Assembly: GCF_023100685.1 (NCBI RefSeq)
Contig: NZ_CP090064.1
Location: 2,046,001 to 2,110,000 of the forward strand
Length of the DNA stretch: 64,000 bases
Direction of reading: 5' to 3'
Source: Proteus vulgaris
Lineage (GTDB): Bacteria > Pseudomonadota > Gammaproteobacteria > Enterobacterales > Enterobacteriaceae
Position numbers and translations under genes: made by a program. The number at the start of each line of letters is the position of its first letter. Positions within the stretch are counted from its first letter, which is position 1. The notes beneath the pieces were generated by a model. That model made no database searches. It saw nothing but the letters and a program-made list of their open reading frames with translations, and was not told where the DNA came from. Positions 34,471 to 44,070 of this stretch are shown here, piece by piece.

Positions 34471-35148
34471 GTGAAAGTAGTTAATAATGAAAAAAAACGT
34501 AACGCTTTTATTTTAAAGCATCAGCTTGATACTTATTTATCTGATACTTTATTGTCTTCTCTGCGGTTAATGGAAGTGAAAACAGGTGAGTATTTAATTA
34601 CACAAAATTGCCAAGCAACACATTTATACTGCTTAGTGGAAGGGAAATTACAAATTGAACGCTATGAAATAAACGGTGAGCATGTGGTTTTTTCTTTTGA
34701 ACAAGCTTTCTGTGTTATTGGTGATTTAGAGCTTTTTTCAACCAAAGATGAAATGATCTTTAGTACTGTACAAGCCTTAGTTCCTTCCTATTTATTAGCA
34801 TTACCTCTTTCCATAATCAGACAAAAAGCATTACAAGATGCTAATTTTCTCACCTTTATTTGCCAGCAATTAAGCCAAAAACTTTATCAATCTTCATTAA
34901 GACACTCTCAGTCACCCTATTCTTCAGAATTTAAACTACGCCGATATTTATTTTTTAAAACACAACAAGAAGGAGTCTCTTTTCAATTAGAAAAAAGAGA
35001 CTCATTAGCGGCAATGCTTGGGATCTCAACCAGACAATTAAACCGCGCTTTAGCTCATTTAGTCAGTATTAAGGCGATTAAATTAAAGAGCAAATCGATA
35101 ACGGTGTTGGACGAAGAGTTATTGTCTCAGCTTAATGGCTTAGTTTAA
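34471..35148 (+). CDS. Crp/Fnr-family regulator, YeiL-like
   Basis: A 225-residue regulator. Residues about 20-130 form the cyclic-nucleotide-binding-type beta roll (YLITQNCQATHLYCLVEGKLQIERYE), and the C-terminal part carries a winged helix (RDSLAAMLGISTRQLNRALAHL). It is closest in memory to E. coli YeiL; Cys residues at about 48, 54 and 83 could serve in a redox or cluster sensor, which is not proven. It uses a GTG start with GGAAGGAAAA upstream. Its stop lies eight bases from that of the convergent fimbrial operon. It is divergent from the deaminase-like gene. Confidence 0.8.
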   Translation: MKVVNNEKKRNAFILKHQLDTYLSDTLLSSLRLMEVKTGEYLITQNCQATHLYCLVEGKLQIERYEINGEHVVFSFEQAFCVIGDLELFSTKDEMIFSTVQALVPSYLLALPLSIIRQKALQDANFLTFICQQLSQKLYQSSLRHSQSPYSSEFKLRRYLFFKTQQEGVSFQLEKRDSLAAMLGISTRQLNRALAHLVSIKAIKLKSKSITVLDEELLSQLNGLV

Positions 35149-35156
35149 TAAACGTT

Positions 35157-35696
35157 TTATTGATAAACAATTTCAAGATCTAATGTAGCATTTGCTGTCC
35201 CAGGGAAAACGTCTTTTTCCATTTGTTTGTAATAACCCCTAAAATTTAAAGTTACTTCACCTTCATTTTGGGTGGCGCTAATCACGGTATTACGTTTATT
35301 TAATTCTAATGTAGACCAATTACTGCCATTTACACTGTATTGTGTTTCAACACCAACTCCTTTGGCATTATCAGATGAAGGATTTAATGCCAAAACAGTA
35401 TTGTCGCCAGAAAAGGCAGTTCCTCTAGGATTTAAAATAACGGGCAAACCTTCAGGACACTCTAGGGTTATATTCCAGTCTATTTTTTCGCTTGTTGAAT
35501 GTATCTGTTCGCCAAATCCGTTGTTACTTAAGGAAATATGCCCAAGGTTAACCTCTTTGATTTTTGATGACTCTAATATGCAGGTACTAGCTTGCACCTT
35601 TCCTTTAATATCAAATAAGGTGTCATAACTTATTACTTGTGAAGAAAATAATAAGGAAGAGACAAAAAGGATTATGGATTGGATTGGTTTCATCAT
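35157..35696 (-). CDS. Fimbrial subunit, last gene of the operon
   Basis: A 179-residue exported pilin-type protein of the chaperone-usher class. It has a signal peptide (cleavage near VIS), Cys in QASTCIL and in LECPEG for the single disulfide, and the C-terminal penultimate-Tyr strand (GTANATLDLEIVYQ) used for donor-strand and chaperone binding. It starts six bases after the previous subunit gene. Most likely a minor or adaptor subunit in the fimbrial tip or base. Confidence 0.83.
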   Translation of the reverse strand: MMKPIQSIILFVSSLLFSSQVISYDTLFDIKGKVQASTCILESSKIKEVNLGHISLSNNGFGEQIHSTSEKIDWNITLECPEGLPVILNPRGTAFSGDNTVLALNPSSDNAKGVGVETQYSVNGSNWSTLELNKRNTVISATQNEGEVTLNFRGYYKQMEKDVFPGTANATLDLEIVYQ

Positions 35697-35702
35697 TATT
35701 CC

Positions 35703-36263
35703 TTAATTACTTTGCACAACAAAGGTAATTGAAGCATTAGCTTTGCCCGGCGTTGCCGTATTTTCTAACTGTTTATAACGAGCTCTTAATTTCAATTTAT
35801 TAATACCATTGGTAACTTCTTTCGAGCTTAATAACACACTTAACTCATTGGCATTTTTAGCTTCCCAGTGGTTGCGCTCTGGAGAATAGGCTTCAATTTG
35901 AATAGCCATTCCTGAGGCAGCATTGGCGATATCGTCAAGCTTAAATAAGTTTTTATCTGATGCAGGTGCTCCTTGTAATGAACCTACCACTTGACTACTT
36001 TGCATTTTACAATTAAAGACTAATTCAAATTCAACCCAATCAGTTGTACTGCCCGCAGAGAAATTATTGCCATTTCCTGTTAATAACCAAGTACCTAATT
36101 CGACATTTAAATTATTTGTTTCAATGCTACAAGCCGCCGCTTTTATCGAACCCGTATAATTGACTTTAACGCTATCACTAGCAAAGACAGAGAAAGAAAA
36201 GAATACTAATGCGAATAAAATGCACTGAATAACACTCTTTTTTAAAATTGATTTATTTTTCAC
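35703..36263 (-). CDS. Fimbrial subunit
   Basis: A 186-residue exported fimbrial protein. Its signal peptide is unusually long (KNKSILKKSVIQCILFAL to VFA). It has a type 1 pilin-like fold: Cys in IKAAACSIE and FNCKMQS, and a C-terminal strand GKANASITFVVQ. It follows the adhesin-like gene by 16 bases. Likely an adaptor or minor subunit. Confidence 0.83.
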   Translation of the reverse strand: MKNKSILKKSVIQCILFALVFFSFSVFASDSVKVNYTGSIKAAACSIETNNLNVELGTWLLTGNGNNFSAGSTTDWVEFELVFNCKMQSSQVVGSLQGAPASDKNLFKLDDIANAASGMAIQIEAYSPERNHWEAKNANELSVLLSSKEVTNGINKLKLRARYKQLENTATPGKANASITFVVQSN

Positions 36264-36279
36264 GATAGTTCCTTCTAAA

Positions 36280-37308
36280 TTAGCGATAAACTAACGTTAC
36301 AGTGACTTTAGCATTGCCATCAGACGCCTTGACATTGTCAGATAATTTTACGTATTTAAAATCAAAATCTTTATTTATCACTTCTTTCTTATTGGTTGTT
36401 TTCGCAAAAGAATATTGATAATTACCCGGTGTTTTTCTATCGCCACCGAGTTTTAAAGCTTCAGAGCTTCCTGATTCAAACATCTGCACACCAAAGCCGG
36501 GGTTATTGCTCTGATTTTCTAAATAAATAATATCTGAGCCAATATTATTTGGGTTGTTATTATCAGCAATCGTGTAATCAACAATCATATTTTCAGGGCA
36601 TTCAACCGTCATTGATTGTTGTGCATAACCAAAATTATCACCAATACCCAATTTGCGTATTGCCGCCAGCTCATGAGTCCCTAAATCAACGGTTTCACGT
36701 TTGGTTTTTACTTCACAACTGCTCTCTTTCCACGTCACAGCAGGTGAACTTCGTACAATTAAACCCACCCCCATAACCAAAGATGTTGTTCCTCGAGTAC
36801 ATTGAAAGTTTAATGATTCTAAATTTATTCTATTAGATGTACTTTTATTTATTTCGCCAGATACCGTCTTTACAAAGGCAATTTTCATTTCTAAATAAAG
36901 CTTTACGGTATTATCTTTTGTCTCACGATAGGTTTCAGCAGAAGTAATGGGATACCACTGTGATGTTCCTTGTTGACGATATCCCATAATATAACCGATG
37001 CCATCTATGTTGGTTTTAAAAACAGGATAAGATTGTGAATCTTCGCGTATTGCAGAAATACCTGATAAATTTGTTGTGATCTTTGTTACATAGTTATATT
37101 TGCCAGGTGTAAACGCCTCGCATAAATTTTCATCAGAGCTTGCGCTGAATGTTTGCCAACCATTACCTAAAAGAGAGCCTGATGGTTTTTTTTGAGCTAT
37201 ATCATCAATAATAAAATTATTAATACCGAGGTAAAAAGTACCATCACTTAATGCCTGAGATGAAAACAAGGTTAAAGAAGTAGCAATAATAAATTGTTTA
37301 ATATTCAT
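36280..37308 (-). CDS. Two-domain fimbrial tip adhesin
   Basis: A 342-residue exported protein, about twice pilin size. After the signal peptide (MNIKQFIIATSLTLFSSQA) there is an N-terminal domain of ~180 residues without resemblance to pilins that should be the receptor-binding domain, and from about residue 195 (SSCEVKTKRETVDLGTH) a pilin domain ending in VTVTLVYR. This layout is that of FimH/MrpH-type adhesins. The ATG at 37308 with GAGGATC upstream was chosen over a reading from 37335. It lies directly after the usher, not at the end of the operon. The ligand is unknown. Confidence 0.8.
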   Translation of the reverse strand: MNIKQFIIATSLTLFSSQALSDGTFYLGINNFIIDDIAQKKPSGSLLGNGWQTFSASSDENLCEAFTPGKYNYVTKITTNLSGISAIREDSQSYPVFKTNIDGIGYIMGYRQQGTSQWYPITSAETYRETKDNTVKLYLEMKIAFVKTVSGEINKSTSNRINLESLNFQCTRGTTSLVMGVGLIVRSSPAVTWKESSCEVKTKRETVDLGTHELAAIRKLGIGDNFGYAQQSMTVECPENMIVDYTIADNNNPNNIGSDIIYLENQSNNPGFGVQMFESGSSEALKLGGDRKTPGNYQYSFAKTTNKKEVINKDFDFKYVKLSDNVKASDGNAKVTVTLVYR

Positions 37309-37325
37309 AATGAAGATCCTCTTAA

Positions 37326-39911
37326 TTAACGGCAATTAACAGTTAAGGTTGGCAAATGCTGTTTTAATTGCTCTGCCGTTAAATGATAATCTGCAATACA
37401 TTGATCTTGCGTGTTTTTGCCCCATGACACGGTAAGCTGTCCTTTTTCTGGCATTCCACTGAGATAGACATCCCCATTCTCATCGGCAATACCTGTACTT
37501 ACCTCTTGTTCATTGGTTTGTTGTGATAATTGAGCTAAAGCACCAAATGGAACAGGTTTACCGTTGTTAATAACGGTAAATAACACGCGATATCCCACAT
37601 GAGTTTGATAATCAGCAAGCATAGCGGCTCCCTTCGTTGGGATAAGCGTGACGGTATTATTCTTTAATTCAACGTTGTCAGGTAATGAGCTGATATCTAA
37701 TGTAATTTCATTCTTAGAATATGCGTTTAAATAAGGTACGATGGCATAGCCTCGCCAATCGGTGGAAACACCTGTGCGATTTTGAATTTGCACATTTTTG
37801 GCATCTGGTGCTCTAACAATGGCGAACGAATCATAAATAGGTTGTGACAGTGTCACGCCATAAGGATGAGCAACCACAGCACCTGTTAATCCATAATTAG
37901 CTCGTTGTGAATGTTTGTCATAACCATAGCCTACATTAGCGACACCATAACTTGCGCGATAAGAAGCAGATGCATTACCACTAGCATTATTTTCTTTATT
38001 GCCATAAGACTGCTGGACTGAATAATTTAGGTTATTGTTCTCAAGTAAACTGCCACTAATACCGGCCATCATGTCAGCATTACCGTTATTATCTGTTGTT
38101 ACACTGCTGTTTAATGACGTGTAACTTCCCGCCATGCTATCCAAAGGTATAGAAACAGAGAACGCAAATCGATTATCTGACTTACGCTGATTAGGTGTGC
38201 TTGAATAGCTATAATTTAAATTATAAGAAATTCCGCCCATATTATTACTATAGCCAGAGCTTATGGAGCGCTCTTTTCCTGAACGATCCCAATAATCTTG
38301 CTGATAGGTAGAAAAATAAATACTACCGTAGTCATTTAAAGACTGGCTCAATGTTATCTGAAAGCGATTCTTTTTATTGTCATGATGTAACTCATCGCTG
38401 TAATGGTTATTGGCTTCAGTAAAGCTGTAATAACCTTCTGTTGAATAGCGATAATTAGCCAATGTGACAGAGGTTCCCGTTGTCATCATATTTTTAGAGT
38501 ATTGGAAGCGATAAGACTGCCCACTATTATTATTTTTACCTGCTAAGTTTTGAGTATTCGCATGGGTAATATCTGTTGAGAACGCCCCTAAACTACCTAA
38601 GTTAACACCAACACCAGCAACATAAGATTGATGATCTTTTGAGAGCAATACGCCTGTATAACCTGTAACACCTTTAGGTAAACCATAAATGGCCGTACCT
38701 TGCACAAATTCTGGCTCTTTGGCGTTGTCAGCATTAGATTTAAATTTTCCCCCTGTGAGTGAATATTTAAATTGCCCCTCACGTTGCATAATGGCAATTG
38801 ATGAAAATGGCACAACAAAAGAGCGCTCTGTACCATCCGCTTCTTTAATTAGCACCGTTAAGTCACCGCTAGTTCCTGTTGAATAGAGATCATCAATTTC
38901 AAAAGCACCTGGCGCGACATAAGCTTGGTAAATTACATAATTATTTTGTTTGATGGTAATTTCTGCATTACTTTGTGCAATACCACGGATCACCGGAGCA
39001 AAACCACGCATTGAGCTTGGTAACATTGCCTCATCACTTTGTAATTGAATGCCTCGAAATTGAAAGCTGTCAAATACGTCACTTGGTGTTGAGGTATCAC
39101 CCATAATTAATTGTGATTTTAGGTTATTAATCCCTCTCTCTAAGCTCGTTTCGATGCTTTTCCACTCTCTACCTGCTGAACTTTCGCTAAAAGTTGAATA
39201 GTTTTTTAAGCGCCAAGGGCCTAAATTTGCACTACTGCGAAAGTTTACATAGTGATTATTAGTGTCTTGACCTCCTGTACGGCTCCAGTTATTTGAACCG
39301 CTATAGTAGTAATTTAAAACTAATGCTGGTAACCCATTTTCCCATTTACTACTTGGAATTGTTCCCGGTACTATTTTTTCCATCGCAATTTGGGGGATAG
39401 AAAACATTAATTTTTGCTGATTTAATGCTAATTCTGTTTTTGCATCAGCAATATAATCGCTGATATCAGTAATTTCGTGTGTTGGTGCTAATGAAGCCAA
39501 ATCAGAAATAGAATCAACTTTGATACCCCAATCATTTAAATCTTCTTTTTTTAATACAGGCATTAATTGACCTGTTTTTTCATTACTAATAAATGTAATG
39601 TTTTTTGCATCAACAACAATATTATTAATAATAATATCGACGTGATAATTTCCAGCTAATTGCCCTCCAGGTTTGGAGAATTGGTCAAGGCTTTCTATAT
39701 CTGCAATGTTCTGTCCATCAATAATACTTAATGAATTTGGACTAAAATAGTCATTTGCAATGGAATAATTCGCTGTTGCTCCAACAATAATAATAGTAGC
39801 AATAGCTTGAGATATTCTTTTTAATTGAAATGTAAATAATCCATTATGCGAAGAGATAATGTATTTATTACAATTTTTTTCTGTTTTTTTGTGATTTGTA
39901 ATAAGGCGCAT
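37326..39911 (-). CDS. Fimbrial outer-membrane usher
   Basis: An 861-residue outer-membrane usher of the FimD/PapC/MrpC type that assembles pilin subunits delivered by the chaperone and secretes the pilus. After a long positively charged leader (signal segment about residues 31-53) the N-terminal domain begins FSPNSLSIIDG. The beta-barrel with plug follows (SSMRGFAPVIRGIAQSNAEITI, APGAFEIDDLY), and C-terminal domains end DYHLTAEQLKQHLPTLTVNCR. Length is normal. The stop is 17 bases before the adhesin start. An exact matS site lies inside it (37844). Confidence 0.95.
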   Translation of the reverse strand: MRLITNHKKTEKNCNKYIISSHNGLFTFQLKRISQAIATIIIVGATANYSIANDYFSPNSLSIIDGQNIADIESLDQFSKPGGQLAGNYHVDIIINNIVVDAKNITFISNEKTGQLMPVLKKEDLNDWGIKVDSISDLASLAPTHEITDISDYIADAKTELALNQQKLMFSIPQIAMEKIVPGTIPSSKWENGLPALVLNYYYSGSNNWSRTGGQDTNNHYVNFRSSANLGPWRLKNYSTFSESSAGREWKSIETSLERGINNLKSQLIMGDTSTPSDVFDSFQFRGIQLQSDEAMLPSSMRGFAPVIRGIAQSNAEITIKQNNYVIYQAYVAPGAFEIDDLYSTGTSGDLTVLIKEADGTERSFVVPFSSIAIMQREGQFKYSLTGGKFKSNADNAKEPEFVQGTAIYGLPKGVTGYTGVLLSKDHQSYVAGVGVNLGSLGAFSTDITHANTQNLAGKNNNSGQSYRFQYSKNMMTTGTSVTLANYRYSTEGYYSFTEANNHYSDELHHDNKKNRFQITLSQSLNDYGSIYFSTYQQDYWDRSGKERSISSGYSNNMGGISYNLNYSYSSTPNQRKSDNRFAFSVSIPLDSMAGSYTSLNSSVTTDNNGNADMMAGISGSLLENNNLNYSVQQSYGNKENNASGNASASYRASYGVANVGYGYDKHSQRANYGLTGAVVAHPYGVTLSQPIYDSFAIVRAPDAKNVQIQNRTGVSTDWRGYAIVPYLNAYSKNEITLDISSLPDNVELKNNTVTLIPTKGAAMLADYQTHVGYRVLFTVINNGKPVPFGALAQLSQQTNEQEVSTGIADENGDVYLSGMPEKGQLTVSWGKNTQDQCIADYHLTAEQLKQHLPTLTVNCR
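37844..37856. other. matS (MatP binding site)
   Basis: The 13 bases GTGACAGTGTCAC fit the matS consensus GTGACRNYGTCAC exactly. In enterobacteria MatP binds matS sites scattered over the Ter macrodomain, roughly one per 35 kb. The site lies in the usher gene, about 30 kb from dif at 8014, as expected for a Ter region. It is a short motif, so a chance match is possible; the nearby dif makes it credible. Confidence 0.8.
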
Positions 39912-39931
39912 AATGAATAATCATCCAATTA

Positions 39932-40609
39932 TTATTTCAATGTTTGTGTTTTATTATCCGTGATTGAACCGTGATCGTTAACTGCATTCCATGTCACTTG
40001 GTTGGCTTGAATACCAGAGATATTCCACGAGGCTTCAGCCATTGGAGGTACCATGCCTGGGTTATCTAATTCTTTATTACCTACGACTAATTGACCAAAT
40101 GAAACATAATAAGGTGTTGGATTTTTAGCTTTTAATTGGTCGCCTTGTTTTTCAAACGTTAAGGTTTCATAAGCTGTCGCCGCCGCTGATTTCGATAAGT
40201 TTGCAGGTCTATAAATAAGCTTAATTTTATTATTAACAGAAATAGTCAAATTATTGACAGCATTAGGATCTGTTGGTGGAATAGATTTTATATTTAACCA
40301 ATAAACAGATTCTTTATTTGTTGATAAACGAGGATCTGTTAATACAATACGCACTGCATTTGCTGATTCTGCTTCAATTCTAAATAAAGGTGGTGTTACT
40401 GAAAATGGCGGTTTAGTTGAGTCATTATTATCAAAATTTTCAATCCATGATTGAACTAGATAAGGTATTTTTTCATTATTTCTAACGGAGATTGATGCCT
40501 CTTTTTTGTCACCTTCATAAATAACACGAGTACCACCTAATACTACACTCGCATTAGCATTAATAGTAACTATGCTTAAAAGTGATAAGGCAATAATTGA
40601 TTTTTTCAT
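39932..40609 (-). CDS. Periplasmic fimbrial chaperone
   Basis: A 225-residue PapD/FimC-type chaperone with a signal peptide (ending NANA) and two Ig-like domains. The donor strand with alternating hydrophobics and the conserved Arg/Lys (GGTRVIYEGDKKEASISVRN, NNKIKLIYRPANL) are plain. It caps subunits in the periplasm and passes them to the usher. It ends 20 bases before the usher gene and lies between the major subunit and the usher. Confidence 0.94.
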   Translation of the reverse strand: MKKSIIALSLLSIVTINANASVVLGGTRVIYEGDKKEASISVRNNEKIPYLVQSWIENFDNNDSTKPPFSVTPPLFRIEAESANAVRIVLTDPRLSTNKESVYWLNIKSIPPTDPNAVNNLTISVNNKIKLIYRPANLSKSAAATAYETLTFEKQGDQLKAKNPTPYYVSFGQLVVGNKELDNPGMVPPMAEASWNISGIQANQVTWNAVNDHGSITDNKTQTLK

Positions 40610-40689
40610 TTATATTTCCTTTGAAAAAAAGAGGGAACCTACGTTCCCCTTTGACGTAAATATGGGGTAATTAAATATAGAGTAATAAA

Positions 40690-41235
40690 TTATTGAGTAT
40701 ATTTAATTGTCACAGTAACATCCGCATTAGCATTTCCTGGTGATACTTCTTCTGCCGTGGTTACATAACGCGCATAATATGTTTTTTGACCTTGATTACC
40801 TTTTAGTGTAATACCTTCTGCTTCAGTATTTGGCGTGAAATAAGTCTCACTGTTAGGATCACCTAAAAGACCAATACCAACACCTTTTGCGTCACTTACT
40901 TTATATAAGCTAGGGTTTTCATTATCTTCAGTTCCTTCAAATGTCACTCGTGCGGTTCCTAATGTTGCAGGGCAACCACTTAAGCCGATGGTAAATGGCA
41001 TTGCTTCTGTTTTTTCACCTACAGTATTAAAGGTATTTGTTAACCAAGTGCCTAATTGGACCGTGCCTTCATTTTGATTTTGGTTATTAGTTTCAACTGT
41101 GCAAGTTGAATCAATAAATTGACCTTTAAAATGAATAACACCAGTTGTGTTACCATCAGCAGGTGCTGCATTTGCAATACCAGAAAATGAAGCTGCAATA
41201 ATAGATGTGATTAAAAGTGTTTTAGAAAAAGTCAT
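40690..41235 (-). CDS. Major fimbrial subunit
   Basis: A 181-residue type-1-like pilin. Signal peptide ending GIANA; Cys in DSTCTVE and SGCPATL for the disulfide; C-terminal SPGNANADVTVTIKYTQ with the penultimate-Tyr strand. As the first gene of the six-gene operon it most likely encodes the shaft. About 80 bases separate it from the chaperone gene. Confidence 0.92.
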   Translation of the reverse strand: MTFSKTLLITSIIAASFSGIANAAPADGNTTGVIHFKGQFIDSTCTVETNNQNQNEGTVQLGTWLTNTFNTVGEKTEAMPFTIGLSGCPATLGTARVTFEGTEDNENPSLYKVSDAKGVGIGLLGDPNSETYFTPNTEAEGITLKGNQGQKTYYARYVTTAEEVSPGNANADVTVTIKYTQ

Positions 41236-41832
41236 AAGTTTTCTCGTTAAATTAAATAATGTTTATTTATTTAGTCGGCAATATTTCGAAGATTTAAACA
41301 TTAAATATGTGCCGGCATGTTCAACTCGAAGAAATTATATTTACTTTTCCTTATGAGATCTACATTGCAATACCTTTTCAAAAATTTGCTGTAGTTTGAA
41401 ATATTAAATTTTTAAATATCATTTTTGTACTTTGTTTTTGGTGATTTAGTCTGATTTTTAACTTACATATAATATTAAAATCTGATAATAAGCATCTTGT
41501 GAGTGCTTGATATAATGTTCGAAATTGTAACGTAAAATTTCAGAGGACATAGAATTTAACGCTTTCTTAGGATTTATCCTTATATTAGATAAATAATATA
41601 AATGTTTGATCACGCGCAGTATAAAATTTAGGCTCTACGTATAAATCGCTAGTATTAATAAAATAAAAGTTAATAACCTGTATTACAGATTAATTTTATT
41701 TAAATAAAGCGATGGTGCAAAGAAATGATATTATTCATTGTGGCTAAAGAGTTAATGACTCTGTTGTAATCAAGCTTTAAACACGGTGGTTATAATGGAA
41801 TGTTAAACTTAAAAATGAGAATGGGGAGTATC
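41236..41832. other. Long AT-rich control region upstream of the fimbrial operon
   Basis: Nearly 600 bases without a supported gene between the divergent starts at 41235 and 41833. It is very AT-rich, as are fimbrial promoters that bind H-NS and Lrp. I looked for the paired inverted repeats of an invertible promoter and found none convincing; only short repeats such as AAGCA/TGCTT near 41490-41508 are visible. No recombinase gene adjoins it. Confidence 0.5.
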
Positions 41833-42273
41833 ATGAGAAAACAATATAAGAAGATGGCCACTTATTTTTCGTTTTTATTTATTGTTTCGGCATTGGGTGC
41901 CTACTATTGGCTTAAACTACCCTATTCTTTTTCTTATCAGCGTCAACTGGCTACTAATTTTATTAGTAATATCAATAATGAAGAATATGAACAGGCATTT
42001 AATCTGACACAACGAAACATGTACACAGGGAAAACATTAGAAGAGTTTAAAGCTAAAGCGATAAGAGAAATCCCTGCTTCTGGATATCAGTTTGCTTATA
42101 GTTTTCCAAAACAAACAAATGGAAACCGACTACGTCGTTGGTTTAATGGCACTGAAGTCGAAATGCAGGATATCAATATCGAATTTAAAGGCCCCACTGA
42201 TCTTAGGATCACGCTAAGGCATACTGGCGATGACAAATGGGAAGTTTTTTATATTACAAGTCATGCTGGATAA
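41833..42273 (+). CDS. Membrane-anchored protein of unknown function
   Basis: A 146-residue protein with an N-terminal signal anchor (residues about 9-28: YFSFLFIVSALGAYYWL) and a soluble remainder containing NEEYEQAFNLTQRNMY and a polar C-terminal sheet (DLRITLRHTGDDKWEVFYI). The ATG at 41833 has GGGGAG at close range, so it is chosen over the ATG at 41800. It resembles NTF2-like DUF4878-type proteins only loosely. The gene is single. Confidence 0.65.
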   Translation: MRKQYKKMATYFSFLFIVSALGAYYWLKLPYSFSYQRQLATNFISNINNEEYEQAFNLTQRNMYTGKTLEEFKAKAIREIPASGYQFAYSFPKQTNGNRLRRWFNGTEVEMQDINIEFKGPTDLRITLRHTGDDKWEVFYITSHAG

Positions 42274-42384
42274 TAACGCTTCATCTCTATTTTTATTCAG
42301 CCCATTTTATTGCCACTTCCACGGCTTTCTTGTACTCTGCACCGCTTCTTACCTTGAAATTAATAATACGTATTTGAGAAAATC

Positions 42385-42675
42385 ATGACAGGACATATTT
42401 CTAAAGATCCACTACATGGCGTCACTCTTGAAATGCAGGTAAATGCGCTGGTGGCTAAATATGGTTGGGCTAAATTAGGTCAACTTATCAAGATTAACTG
42501 CTTTAGAAGTGATCCTAGCGTGAAATCAAGTTTGAAATTTTTGCGCAGAACTCCTTGGGCACGCGCTGAAGTAGAAGCGCTCTATCTCGATTCTCTTGAA
42601 GCTGATATTGATGATGTGATTGAAGTGATCGACCATCCTGATTGTGATCCTTGGGCGAATAGCCGTCGAAAGTAA
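42385..42675 (+). CDS. VF530 / DUF2132 family protein
   Basis: A 96-residue soluble protein of the VF530 (DUF2132) family, small helical proteins thought to bind [26 protein letters not shown] and the [17 protein letters not shown] stretch are the family hallmarks as I remember them. It stands alone, converging with xylR. Only a weak Shine-Dalgarno is seen. Confidence 0.8.
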   Translation: MTGHISKDPLHGVTLEMQVNALVAKYGWAKLGQLIKINCFRSDPSVKSSLKFLRRTPWARAEVEALYLDSLEADIDDVIEVIDHPDCDPWANSRRK

Positions 42676-42715
42676 AATATCTAGAATCGATAAAATAGTA
42701 CTGAAGATATTACTC

Positions 42716-43882
42716 TCACTCATCCCTAAACTCTTTTGGCGTCATACCAAATTCTTTTTTAAAGATAGAGTAAAAGTATTGCAATGACGGATAGCCACAC
42801 ATCACGGAAATTTCTTGAATTGCGAGTGTTGTCGTGGCTAATAAATTTTGAGCGCGTTTGAGTTTTTCTTCATAAATAACAGTATGAATTGTCTTGCCAA
42901 TTTCCTTTTTAAACCGTTGCTCTAAATTAGAACGCGACATATTAACTGCATCTAAAACTTGCTCTGTTTTTATCCCTTTACAGGCATTGTAATAAATATA
43001 ATGCATAGCTTGAACAACAGTGGGATCGTTAAATGAGTGAAAATCAGTTGAGCGCCGTTCAACAATTTTAACGGGGGGAACTAATATTCTTTGCTGTTTA
43101 TCTGTTACATGCCCTTCTAGGGTTTGATGTAATAATTTTGCAGCTAAATATCCCATTTGCCGTGAACCTTGCACAACAGAAGATAATGCAATGCGGGATA
43201 AATAGCGTGTCATATCTTCATCATCAATTCCGATAATGCTTATTTCTTCAGGCACATTAATATTTAAATTATCGCAAACTTGCAATAAATGACGCGCTCT
43301 TGCATCAGTGACCGCAATAATCCCTGTTTGTGGCGGTAAAGTTTGTATCCAATCAGATAAACGATTCTGTGCGTGTTGCCAATTTTCTTGGGTAATATCC
43401 ATGCCGTTATAAACAATGCCTGGATATTTTTCACTGGTGACTAATTGACGAAAAGCGTGCTCTCGTTCATTAGACCAATGGGGATGATCTTTTGCGGGTA
43501 AACCATAAAAAGCAAAATGCTTAAGCCCTTTCTGTTTTAAATGCAAAAAGGCTTGCTGAACTAATTCATAATTATCAGTGGCGATATAAGGTACTGGCGG
43601 GTAATTTTTTTCTTGGTGATAAGAGCCACCTACACCAATTACCGCTAACGATGATTGGCTTAAATGCTTAGCAATAATTGGATCGTCAAAATCTGCAATA
43701 ATACCGTCACAAACCCAGTGATTAATATTATCCAGTCGAGTACGAAAATCTTCTTCAATAAAGACATCCCAATGGCACTGTGATGCCTGAAGGTATTCTC
43801 CAACCCCCTCAACTACTTGACGGTCGTACACTTTATTAGCATTGAATAACAGCACAATACGAAAGTATGTATCTTTTTTCAT
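42716..43882 (-). CDS. xylR: Xylose operon regulator XylR
   Basis: A 388-residue regulator with a LacI-like periplasmic-binding-fold sensor domain (residues about 8-270) and a C-terminal AraC-type helix-turn-helix pair (DAVNMSRSNLEQRFKKEIGKT and ISVMCGYPSLQYFYSIFKKEFGMTPKEFR). This architecture and length match E. coli XylR, which activates xylA and xylFGH when xylose is bound. It is divergent from the lyase-nhaC-xylAB group, and a CRP site lies in the shared region. Confidence 0.93.
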   Translation of the reverse strand: MKKDTYFRIVLLFNANKVYDRQVVEGVGEYLQASQCHWDVFIEEDFRTRLDNINHWVCDGIIADFDDPIIAKHLSQSSLAVIGVGGSYHQEKNYPPVPYIATDNYELVQQAFLHLKQKGLKHFAFYGLPAKDHPHWSNEREHAFRQLVTSEKYPGIVYNGMDITQENWQHAQNRLSDWIQTLPPQTGIIAVTDARARHLLQVCDNLNINVPEEISIIGIDDEDMTRYLSRIALSSVVQGSRQMGYLAAKLLHQTLEGHVTDKQQRILVPPVKIVERRSTDFHSFNDPTVVQAMHYIYYNACKGIKTEQVLDAVNMSRSNLEQRFKKEIGKTIHTVIYEEKLKRAQNLLATTTLAIQEISVMCGYPSLQYFYSIFKKEFGMTPKEFRDE

Positions 43883-43955
43883 TTTTGTTTACCTATTCCC
43901 CAAGGCTGGCATTAAACCATAGCTTTAGATTTGTAAGAACTTGCTTTCATCGCTA

Positions 43956-43971
43956 TGTGATTACTATCACA
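43956..43971. promoter_or_regulatory. CRP binding site between xylR and the xyl genes
   Basis: TGTGA-TTACTA-TCACA fits the CRP consensus TGTGA-N6-TCACA exactly in both half sites. It lies 115 bases upstream of the lyase start (44071) and 74 upstream of the xylR start (43882). Together with the xylose genes this indicates catabolite control. Confidence 0.88.
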
Positions 43972-44070
43972 CAAGCCAAATTTCGTAATAGCAAAGTAAA
44001 AAATAGGAATAACCAATGTTAAGAACAACGAGTATTTTGTTTTTAAACACGATTGCCGAGGAGATTTTTC

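Noticed and set aside
41236..41832. Possible invertible (phase-variable) fimbrial promoter
   Set aside because: No long paired inverted repeats and no tyrosine recombinase gene nearby; an off/on switch cannot be supported from one orientation.
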